Below are positions 57,670 to 64,000 of a stretch of DNA of 64,000 bases, one piece after another; position 1 is the stretch's first letter, and every line of letters begins with the position of its first letter. The stretch is from the NCBI GenBank assembly GCA_902363575.1, contig CABJAJ010000006.1, positions 1-64,000 of the forward strand, written 5' to 3'. This stretch comes from Rikenellaceae bacterium. GTDB taxonomy: Bacteria; Bacteroidota; Bacteroidia; Bacteroidales; Rikenellaceae. The position numbers were made by a program, and so were the translations under genes. The notes beneath the pieces were generated by a model. It did no database searches and was not told the DNA's origin. It saw only the letters and a program-made list of their open reading frames with translations.

Positions 57670-57678
57670 CCCCCCCCC
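57670..57678. repeat. Nine-base C homopolymer in the gap between two minus-strand genes
   Basis: Nine C in a row (G on the minus strand), about 60 bp upstream of the promoter of the 93-residue protein gene and downstream of the OmpA-like gene. Confidence 0.8.
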
Positions 57679-57852
57679 ACATGGGTCGGAGCCTCGGCGC
57701 TCCGGCAACGGTCCGACGGCCCGAGTCATCGAGAAGGGCATCCCGCCCGTGCGGACCAATACCCGTCGAAAGGTCGGCAAGGAGCCGGCCGGACACAAAA
57801 CGAACCGGAGCTCCTGTTCCTGGAACCCCGGTTCATGCCAATCAATTTTCGA

Positions 57853-58668
57853 TCACCAATCGTTGCCCACGTCGTCCATCTCGACGATCAGGCCGTTGAT
57901 GCTCTCGTCGATCACGATATCGCAGCACGGATTGCAGACCTCCTCGACCACCACTTCACGCTCTTCCACGACCGGCACGATCAGCATACGCTGCTCCGCA
58001 TAGCGGCCCTCGGCGTAGTGCACGGTCATCTCCACACGGCGCAGGGGCGGCAGGATCGTCTCCCGCATGTAGTTCCATACGGCCGGAGCCATCCGTTTCA
58101 TCCGGAGCTCCTTCTGCTGGTCCGAATCGCGGCTGTTCAGGATATCGAGCACGGCCTGACGATCCGTGATTTTCGACGCACGCACGGAGGCTTCGGCGGC
58201 ATCCCAGTTCTCGGCCACGCCCCGGATCGAAACATCGTAATGTTTCGAGAGGTTGTATTTCTTATCGACGTAATTGCGGAAATCCTGCGCACGCCGCTTG
58301 GCAAGCTGCTCGTTGAAGGCGCGGGGGCCGTCCGGCGAAGCGTAACCCACGATCTCGATCGACCGTACCCTGAGCAGCGAGTCGTTAGACAGGCTCTCGA
58401 TGAAAGCGCCGAGATCCTTGATCTCGTTAGCGTTCCCGTTGAGCGAGGGCATCAACTTTGCGCTGTTGATCAGATAGCGGATCGAATAACCGTCGATCTT
58501 ATCGCTGTTCACGACGTATCGGCGTACCAGATAATCTCCGTCGGCGGTTTCCGACAGCATCACGGTATCCGCTGCGGACCTGGATACCGTGCTCTTGTTC
58601 TGAGCCGCCGCCCCGACGGCGATACCGAGCGCAAGAGTAAGAGCGATTGTAGATAAGATTGTTTTCAC
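57853..58668 (-). CDS. OmpA-like exported protein
   Basis: A 271-residue protein starting at GTG 58668 (VKTILSTIALTLALG), which gives a clear signal peptide ending AAAQ. The longer open frame upstream lacks one. Around residues 75-130 there is an OmpA/MotB-like stretch (IVGYASPDGPRAFNEQLAKRRAQDFRNYV) that normally binds peptidoglycan. The C-terminal part has VVEEREVVVEEVCNPCCD, an unusual acidic and cysteine-rich tail. There is no visible N-terminal barrel, so it may be a periplasmic anchor protein. Confidence 0.75.
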   Translation of the reverse strand: MKTILSTIALTLALGIAVGAAAQNKSTVSRSAADTVMLSETADGDYLVRRYVVNSDKIDGYSIRYLINSAKLMPSLNGNANEIKDLGAFIESLSNDSLLRVRSIEIVGYASPDGPRAFNEQLAKRRAQDFRNYVDKKYNLSKHYDVSIRGVAENWDAAEASVRASKITDRQAVLDILNSRDSDQQKELRMKRMAPAVWNYMRETILPPLRRVEMTVHYAEGRYAEQRMLIVPVVEEREVVVEEVCNPCCDIVIDESINGLIVEMDDVGNDW

Positions 58669-58837
58669 GCTAATATGAGTTAAATAATTAAAAATCACTT
58701 TGCCGAAGCTATCGCAACATTCGTACCACGGTTGAAGCGGCCCCCGGATAACCTTAAACCCGCCAATAAGAATAGGTAACGGCATGGGAGAAGGGCTTTG
58801 CGACCGGTCAGCCAGTCGGTCGGAGGCGCAAAAGAAA

Positions 58838-58859
58838 GCCGCAGCCAAAAGGCTGCGGC
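58838..58859 (-). terminator. Terminator of argS
   Basis: A 9-bp perfect stem (GCCGCAGCC / GGCTGCGGC) with an AAAA loop. The minus strand continues CTTTCTTTTG. Confidence 0.75.
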
Positions 58860-58885
58860 CGTATGGTCGAAAGGCTGAAAAACAG

Positions 58886-60667
58886 CTACATCCGTTCGGG
58901 CATTTCGATCCCCAGCAACCCTGTCGCCGAGCGGATCACGCGGGCGACCTCCGACGCCAGCCGAAGTCGCATGGCACGCACCGCCTGATCCTCTTCACGG
59001 AGAATCGCATGGTCGTGGTAGTAGGCGTTGAACTGCTTGGCAAGCTCATAGGCATAGGCGCCGACGATCGACGGGGCAAAATTCTCGCCTGCCGCCTTCA
59101 CCGCGGCGGGGTACTCCGCCAGGGTCTTGACCAATGCCGTCTCCTCGGGAACGAAACGTACGTACGGAGCCTGTTCATAGGCGATGCCCGCTTCATGGGC
59201 CTTGCGCAAGATCGACCGGATGCGGGCATGGGTATATTGGATGAAAGGCCCCGTATTGCCGTTGAAGTCGATCGACTCGCGCGGGTCGAAAAGCATCGTC
59301 TTTTTGGGATCGACCTTGAGGATAAAGTACTTGAGCGCTCCCATCCCTACCATGCGGGCTACCTCGGCAGCCTCCTGGGAGGTGCAGTCATCGAGCTTGC
59401 CCAGCCCCTCGGACATCTCGCGGGCCGTCGTGACCATGGCGGCGATCAGGTCGTCGGCATCGACCACCGTGCCTTCGCGGGATTTCATCTTTCCGTCGGG
59501 CAGCTCGACCATCCCGTAGGAGAGGTGGGTGATGTGGTCGCTCCACTCCCCGTAACCCAATTTCTTAAGGATGAGCTTGAGCACCTGGAAATGGTAGTTC
59601 TGCTCGTTGCCCACGACATAGATCATATCGTCGAGCCGGTTCTCCTCGAAACGCCGGAAAGCCGTACCCAAATCCTGCGTCATATAGACCGACGTGCCGT
59701 CACCCCGCAGCAGCAGTTTTTCGTCCAACCCGTCGGCCGTCAGGTCGATCCATACGGAGTTGTCGTCGCGGCGGTAGAAAACGCCCTTGCGAAGCCCCTC
59801 TTCCACCAGGCTTTTGCCCAGCAGGTAGGTCTGGGACTCGTAATAAGTCCTATCGAACTCGACCCCGAGCGCCTTGTACGTCACGTCGAAACCCGCGTAA
59901 ACCCACCCGTTCATCCGCTCCCACAGGGCATAGACTTCCGGGTCGCGAGCCTCCCAACGGCGCAGCATCTCCTGTGCATCGCGCATGATCGGGGCCTCCC
60001 GCTTGGCCTCCTCTTCGCTCCGGCCCGCAGCCACGAGCCCGCGGATCTCCTCTTTGTATTGTTTGTCGAAAGCGACGTAATATTTACCTACCAGATGATC
60101 GCCTTTCATCCCCGACGACGCGGGCGTCTCGCCGTTGCCGTAGCGCTGCCATGCAAGCATCGACTTGCAGATATGGATGCCCCGGTCATTCACCAGGTTG
60201 GCTTTGATGACCCGGTGTCCGTTGGCCTCGAGAATCCGGGCGACGGAGACGCCGAGCAGGTTGTTGCGGATATGGCCGAGATGCAGCGGCTTGTTGGTGT
60301 TGGGCGATGAATATTCGATCATCACCGTGCGTCCCGTCGGCCGGGCCCTGCCGTAATCCGCGTCGGCGGCGATCTCCATAAAACGCTCGCCCCAGAACCG
60401 TTCGTCGAGCGAGAGGTTCAGAAATCCCTTGACGACGTTGAACCCTTTGAACTGCGGATTTTCGGCCACCACGCAGCTGCCGATTTCAGTCGCCGTCGCC
60501 TCGGGACCCTTGCGGCTCCGTCGGAGCAGCGGGAAAACCACCAGCGTAAAGTCGCCTTCAAACTCCCTGCGGGTCTTCTGAATCTGCAGCGGCTCACCCT
60601 CCAACGGGCCGTAAAGTGCTTCCACCGAGCGGCATACCGTATCCGAAACAAAGCGTTCAATATCCAT
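58886..60667 (-). CDS. argS: Arginyl-tRNA synthetase
   Basis: Class I synthetase of 593 residues. The HIGH motif appears in EYSSPNTNKPLHLGHIRNN (about residue 115). The KMSKS equivalent is GKMKSREGTVVDADDL (about 390), and the C-terminal DALR anticodon-binding domain ends in MRLRLASEVARVIRSAT. ATG 60667 was chosen over the longer frame to 60799, which crosses the promoter. The gene is transcribed alone, divergent from dusB. Confidence 0.95.
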   Translation of the reverse strand: MDIERFVSDTVCRSVEALYGPLEGEPLQIQKTRREFEGDFTLVVFPLLRRSRKGPEATATEIGSCVVAENPQFKGFNVVKGFLNLSLDERFWGERFMEIAADADYGRARPTGRTVMIEYSSPNTNKPLHLGHIRNNLLGVSVARILEANGHRVIKANLVNDRGIHICKSMLAWQRYGNGETPASSGMKGDHLVGKYYVAFDKQYKEEIRGLVAAGRSEEEAKREAPIMRDAQEMLRRWEARDPEVYALWERMNGWVYAGFDVTYKALGVEFDRTYYESQTYLLGKSLVEEGLRKGVFYRRDDNSVWIDLTADGLDEKLLLRGDGTSVYMTQDLGTAFRRFEENRLDDMIYVVGNEQNYHFQVLKLILKKLGYGEWSDHITHLSYGMVELPDGKMKSREGTVVDADDLIAAMVTTAREMSEGLGKLDDCTSQEAAEVARMVGMGALKYFILKVDPKKTMLFDPRESIDFNGNTGPFIQYTHARIRSILRKAHEAGIAYEQAPYVRFVPEETALVKTLAEYPAAVKAAGENFAPSIVGAYAYELAKQFNAYYHDHAILREEDQAVRAMRLRLASEVARVIRSATGLLGIEMPERM

Positions 60668-60687
60668 AATGTCGAAAAATTTACCTG

Positions 60688-60717
60688 CAAATTTAGCTTT
60701 TTTCGACGAATAACCAA
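60688..60717 (-). promoter_or_regulatory. Promoter (TTG-N19-TAAATTTG) of argS
   Basis: On the minus strand TTG (60717-60715) and TAAATTTG (60695-60688) are 19 nt apart, 21 nt above the argS ATG. Confidence 0.8.
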
Positions 60718-60778
60718 TCGTCCCGTTCCGGATTTCGCCGAAATCTCTGCGACGATTTCGGCATATGCAAACAATCGC

Positions 60779-60786
60779 TATCTTTG
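60779..60786 (+). promoter_or_regulatory. -7 promoter element (TATCTTTG) of dusB
   Basis: Perfect TAnnTTTG 27 bp before the dusB ATG, with TTTC at the -33 spacing. The surrounding 16 bases are identical to those before dapB. Confidence 0.65.
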
Positions 60787-60813
60787 CAGGGCAAAACAAG
60801 CCGACAAAGCCGC

Positions 60814-61836
60814 ATGAAAATCGCCGATATCGACCTGGGCGACAAACCGCTCTTTCTCGCCCCGATGGAGGACGTCACCGATCCGTCGTTCCGTTACATG
60901 TGCAAACGGTTCGGCGCCGACGTGGTTTACACCGAGTTCATCCCCGCCGACGGCCTGGTGCGCGACGCAGCGAAAGCACAGGCCAAGCTGCGCATCGACG
61001 ACGCCGAACGTCCGGTGGGAATCCAGCTTTACGGTCACCTGATCGAGCCGATGGTCGAGGCCGCGCGCATCGCACAGGAAGCCGGACCCGACCTGATCGA
61101 CATCAATTTCGGCTGCCCGGTCAAAAAAATCGCCGGCCGCGGCGCCGGTTCGGGGATGATGCGCAACGTGCCCCTGATGGTCGAGATGACGCGCCGCATC
61201 GTCGAAGCCGTCGATAAGCCCGTGACGGTCAAAACCCGGCTGGGATGGGATGATGAGACGAAGAACATCGAAGAGATCGCCCTGCGTCTGCAGGATACGG
61301 GCATCGCGGCGCTCACCATCCACGGCCGCACGCGGGCCCAGATGTACCGGGGCGAAGCGGACTGGACGCTGATCGGCAAAGTGAAAAACAACCCGGCCAT
61401 CCGCATCCCGATCATCGGCAACGGCGACGTGGACTCCGGCCCGAAAGCACGCGAGATGTTCGACCGCTACGGCGTGGACGGGGTCATGGTCGGTCGGGCG
61501 ACCTATGGCCGACCCTGGATTTTCCGCGAAATCCGCCACTTCCTCGAAACGGGTGTCGCACTCCCCCAGCCCACCGTCACCGAACGGGTGGCCATTGCCA
61601 AAGAGCATCTGGCCAAGTCGCTCGAAATCAAAGGGGAGAAGGTCGGCATCCTGGAGATGCGCCGCCACCTGTCCAACTATTTCAAGGGGCTGCCCGACTT
61701 CAAACCCACGCGCCTGCGGCTGGTCACCTCGTGCGATCCGGCCGAACTCTTCGCAACGCTCGATGAAATCGGCGAACGGTGGGGCGCTTTCGACACCAGC
61801 GCGATCGTCCCCGCACCCCTCTCGCACGACTTGTAG
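60814..61836 (+). CDS. dusB: tRNA-dihydrouridine synthase (DusB-like)
   Basis: FMN enzyme reducing uridine in the tRNA D-loop. FLAPMEDVTDPSFRYMCKRFG at the start, the catalytic cysteine in INFGCPVKKIAGRGAGSGMM (about residue 105), and LTIHGRTRAQMYRG plus VMVGRATYGRPWIF later are diagnostic. 340 residues is normal. ATG 60814 was chosen because the earlier in-frame start lies in the promoter. After the stop the same frame stays open for 29 codons (see findings). Confidence 0.94.
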   Translation: MKIADIDLGDKPLFLAPMEDVTDPSFRYMCKRFGADVVYTEFIPADGLVRDAAKAQAKLRIDDAERPVGIQLYGHLIEPMVEAARIAQEAGPDLIDINFGCPVKKIAGRGAGSGMMRNVPLMVEMTRRIVEAVDKPVTVKTRLGWDDETKNIEEIALRLQDTGIAALTIHGRTRAQMYRGEADWTLIGKVKNNPAIRIPIIGNGDVDSGPKAREMFDRYGVDGVMVGRATYGRPWIFREIRHFLETGVALPQPTVTERVAIAKEHLAKSLEIKGEKVGILEMRRHLSNYFKGLPDFKPTRLRLVTSCDPAELFATLDEIGERWGAFDTSAIVPAPLSHDL

Positions 61837-61931
61837 GCAACCCGACGATTAACATTAGCCGCCGAATACGCCGACGGACGGGATGCCGTACTAGAAAAGC
61901 TCCTTGCGCTCATCAAAGAAAAAATATAAAA

Positions 61932-61956
61932 TGCGGCCCGGACAATCCGGGCCGCA
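61932..61956. terminator. Bidirectional terminator between dusB and mgsA
   Basis: An 11-bp perfect stem (TGCGGCCCGGA / TCCGGGCCGCA) with a CAA loop, preceded by AAAAAATATAAAA, which gives U residues for the minus-strand mgsA transcript. Confidence 0.75.
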
Positions 61957-61980
61957 ATCGTTCGTGGGGAATACCTCCGG

Positions 61981-62463
61981 TCAGTCGTTCAGCACCCGCT
62001 CGATGTAGGCGCGGTAATCTTTGACGACGGGCTCGTAGTCGTCGTCCTCGAACAACGGGGAGGAGATCAGAAAATCGGCGGACGAGCGGTTTACGGCCGT
62101 CGGGACATTGTAGAGCGTAGCCAAACGCAGAAGCGCCTTCACATCGACGTCGTGGGGCTGGGCCGACATGGGGTCCCAGAAAAACACGAGGGCGCTGATC
62201 TTCCCCTCGGCGATCATCGATCCCAATTGCTGGTCTCCGCCGAGCGGCCCCGATTTGAGGAGCGTGATTTCCAGCGGGTAACGTTGGCACTCTTCCGCAT
62301 CGGCATAATGTTTCATGAGCGTCTGCTCGACCATCCTGCCCGTCGTTCCGGTGCAGACCATCGAATGGGGACGCAATTTGGCGAAATTCCAATCGACCCA
62401 CTCGGCCAGGTCGTGCTTCATGTTGTCATGGGCCACCAGAGCCATCTTCTTCCGTTTGTCCAT
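61981..62463 (-). CDS. mgsA: Methylglyoxal synthase
   Basis: Converts dihydroxyacetone phosphate to methylglyoxal and phosphate, a bypass of lower glycolysis. It is 160 residues. Motifs include ALVAHDNMKHDLAEWV at the N-terminus, CTGTTGRMVE, the catalytic and phosphate-binding KSGPLGGDQQLGSMIAEG (about residue 72), and FFWDPMSAQPHDVDVKALLR. It is the last gene of a minus-strand run with DUF5606, a lipoprotein and MscS. Confidence 0.95.
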   Translation of the reverse strand: MDKRKKMALVAHDNMKHDLAEWVDWNFAKLRPHSMVCTGTTGRMVEQTLMKHYADAEECQRYPLEITLLKSGPLGGDQQLGSMIAEGKISALVFFWDPMSAQPHDVDVKALLRLATLYNVPTAVNRSSADFLISSPLFEDDDYEPVVKDYRAYIERVLND

Positions 62464-62485
62464 TGCTTGCTCCCCTCTGAACCGG

Positions 62486-62896
62486 TCAGGCCTGCTCTTC
62501 CCGCTCCGGCAATTTGAACTCCGTGAAACCCGCCTTGACGAGCAGGTTGTACCAGGCGATCACCTTTTTGATATCCGACGCATGCACCCGTTCGCGGTCG
62601 TACTCGGGCAGCGCTTCGGCGAAAAAGGCACGCAGCTTTTCGGGCTGTTCCTTATGACTGATCGCCTCTTTGCCTTCCGTGAGGGCATAAATCCGGGTGA
62701 GCACGTCCGCCAGCGGCAGGTCGTCGCCTTCAGTGAAGATGGAAATTTCGGTCAGCGCGCTCACCTTCGACGAAGCGGAAGCATTCGAGCGGCGGCCATC
62801 GACGAGCGACTCGACAATCACGCCGCGTGCGGACTGCGCCACGAAACGGAAAAGACCGGGCTGACCGGAAATGGCGAGAATATCTTTGAGTTCCAT
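62486..62896 (-). CDS. DUF5606 family protein
   Basis: A 136-residue cytoplasmic protein starting MELKDILAISGQPGLFRFVAQ, with a small beta-rich first half and a helical second half (KLRAFFAEALPEYDRERVH). This matches the DUF5606 family known from Bacteroidetes, function unknown. It lies 22 bp upstream of mgsA and 29 bp downstream of the small lipoprotein gene on the same strand. Confidence 0.85.
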   Translation of the reverse strand: MELKDILAISGQPGLFRFVAQSARGVIVESLVDGRRSNASASSKVSALTEISIFTEGDDLPLADVLTRIYALTEGKEAISHKEQPEKLRAFFAEALPEYDRERVHASDIKKVIAWYNLLVKAGFTEFKLPEREEQA

Positions 62897-62925
62897 AAGC
62901 TATTGATAATTTTGGTTTATTCGGT

Positions 62926-63336
62926 TTAATCTTCTGACGAGTCGGATTCGACGACCCGGTAACTCCTCACCTCGGTTTGCTGAAGCAATCCGTACGGATT
63001 GTTCAGACAGCGCACGACCCATTCCACCGTACTGCCGGCAGGCTGGGCGGGAATCCAACCTGCGTAATGCACCGTTTTCTCCGTCGGCTCGAACTCCTGG
63101 CTGGGAGTCGTCGTGAAGGGGCCGTTGCCGACCCGATAATAAATATATACCTTGAAAGACCCGTACAGGTTCTTCACATCGGCGGTGACGGTCACCCGAT
63201 CCTTGTCGGTCACAACGGCAGGCTGTGCGACGACATTGGAAATTTCGGGGAAAGTAACGTATTCGGGACCCGTTTCCCTGGTCGAACAGGCCGTGGTGAA
63301 GAGCGCCAAAGCGCAGATCGCAAGCAATTTTCGCAT
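62926..63336 (-). CDS. Small lipoprotein with an Ig-like domain
   Basis: A 136-residue lipoprotein: the signal peptide MRKLLAICALALFTTAC ends in a lipobox at C17, followed by STRETG. The rest is one beta-sandwich-like domain (ISNVVAQPAVVTDKDRVTV, then VKVYIYYRV-like strands). I do not recognise a specific family. ATG 63336 was chosen because it starts the signal peptide. It begins 11 bp after the mscS stop. Confidence 0.7.
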   Translation of the reverse strand: MRKLLAICALALFTTACSTRETGPEYVTFPEISNVVAQPAVVTDKDRVTVTADVKNLYGSFKVYIYYRVGNGPFTTTPSQEFEPTEKTVHYAGWIPAQPAGSTVEWVVRCLNNPYGLLQQTEVRSYRVVESDSSED

Positions 63337-63347
63337 CGTCACGGAGA

Positions 63348-64000
63348 TCAGTTGTTTTTCGCCTCGTTTGGCTTCTCTTCTCCGCTTGCGGTCAGGTGGA
63401 CGTCGAGCTGCGGGAAGGGGAAATGGATGCCGCGCGTGGGCAGCACCTTGTAGAACTGCTCGTTCAGGTCGTAAAATACGCCCCAGAAATCGCTGTTGGC
63501 TGTCCATACGCGCACGGTCACATTGACGGCGCTGTCGCCGAGAGCCGAAAGCCACACATCCGGCGCAGGGGTTTGATTCACCCGCTTGTCCCGGGCGAGC
63601 AGCTCCAGGATCGTCTGCTTGGCCACGTCGTAATCGTCGCCGTAGGAGATCCCGATAACCCACTCCACCCGCCGGGTCTGGGCCGCGGAGTAGTTGTCGA
63701 TGATCGAGGTGGAGATGGAGCCGTTCGGTATGTAAATTGTCTGGTTGTCGGGAGTGGTGAGGCGCGTGGAAAAGAGCATGATTTCCTGCACGGTACCCGA
63801 CTGTCCCTGAGCCGAAATGTAGTCGCCCACACGGTAGGGCTTGAGCATGAGGATCATCACCCCGCCGGCGAAGTTCTGCATCGTCCCGCTCAGCGCCATG
63901 CCGATGGCCAGACCCGCCGATGCGAGCAGCGCGATGATCGAGGTGGTGTTGATGCCGAGCATCTGTACGATGGTCAGGATGAGCAGCACGTAGAAAACGA
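63348..64000 (-). CDS. MscS-family mechanosensitive channel (5' end beyond the window)
   Basis: The last 217 or so residues of a small-conductance mechanosensitive channel; the start lies outside the window. The pore helix and hinge are visible (LLASAGLAIGMALSGTMQNFAGGV), followed by the beta domain (KPYRVGDYISAQGQSGTVQEI) and TIYIPNGSISTSIIDNYS. The C-terminal domain ends in a polar tail. It releases solutes on hypo-osmotic shock in the inner membrane. The frame is open to base 64000 without a convincing start. Confidence 0.92.
   Translation of the reverse strand, partial: VFYVLLILTIVQMLGINTTSIIALLASAGLAIGMALSGTMQNFAGGVMILMLKPYRVGDYISAQGQSGTVQEIMLFSTRLTTPDNQTIYIPNGSISTSIIDNYSAAQTRRVEWVIGISYGDDYDVAKQTILELLARDKRVNQTPAPDVWLSALGDSAVNVTVRVWTANSDFWGVFYDLNEQFYKVLPTRGIHFPFPQLDVHLTASGEEKPNEAKNN

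Noticed and set aside
57554..57796. Extension of the 93-residue protein across the C-tract
   Set aside because: The extension would run through a complete promoter (57581-57611), and its composition does not resemble the conserved core.

Overview
The window reads as chromosomal DNA of a GC-rich member of the Bacteroidales, most likely Alistipes or a close Rikenellaceae relative. The grounds are: -7 elements of the Bacteroidetes form TAnnTTTG in front of many genes (four with a TTG exactly 19 bp upstream), no consistent Shine-Dalgarno use, BACON/Fn3-like surface lipoproteins with acidic residues after the lipid cysteine, the serC-serA-DUF1015 cluster, a ferredoxin-dependent 2-oxoacid oxidoreductase, and a high-GC codon bias. 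It is mostly core genome. I found no insertion sequence, prophage, CRISPR array, rRNA or tRNA.

Layout: 0.2-5.1 kb (+) holds a zinc/manganese-type ABC permease, lptG, ribBA, a broken VOC gene and fmt. 5.4-7.5 kb is a peroxide-defence module: trxA and an archaeal-type peroxiredoxin on the minus strand, divergent from oxyR. 7.8-10.5 kb (-) is a four-gene 2-oxoacid:ferredoxin oxidoreductase operon. 11.3-14.6 kb (-) is serC-serA-DUF1015 for serine synthesis. 14.8-19.7 kb (+) is yicC-gmk-nadD(TPR)-ddl-DUF3109-M23 peptidase. 19.9-21.4 kb (-) is yggS-proC. 21.4-24.5 kb (+) has a C69 dipeptidase and lpdA. 24.7-27.5 kb (-) has a small membrane protein, truA and aspA. 27.6-35.0 kb (+) is a tight run dapB-lepB-yigZ-uvrA-M16 protease-methyltransferase.

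35.1-43.0 kb is the accessory-looking part: two divergent multi-domain lipoproteins (one with a ten-G tract early in its reading frame), an orphan multi-PAS hybrid kinase and an exported protein with TonB-plug-like motifs. 43.2-52.2 kb has phosphoglucomutase, dnaA, bcp, recA, a RelA/SpoT enzyme and a HIT protein. 52.2-55.6 kb is AT-richer and gene-poor, with a small HTH regulator, about 1 kb without recognisable genes, a zinc-ribbon membrane protein and a probably decayed gene. 55.6-57.2 kb (+) encodes metal ABC transporter binding protein and ATPase without a permease. 57.3-64.0 kb is mostly minus strand: a small conserved protein, an OmpA-like protein, argS, mgsA, DUF5606, a lipoprotein and a truncated MscS channel, with dusB on the plus strand.

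I did not find a clearly new multi-gene system. The observations most worth checking are the candidate phase-variable lipoprotein, the split metal transporter, the NadD-TPR fusion, the oxyR/Prx/Trx module, the decayed genes, and the gene-poor AT-rich segment.
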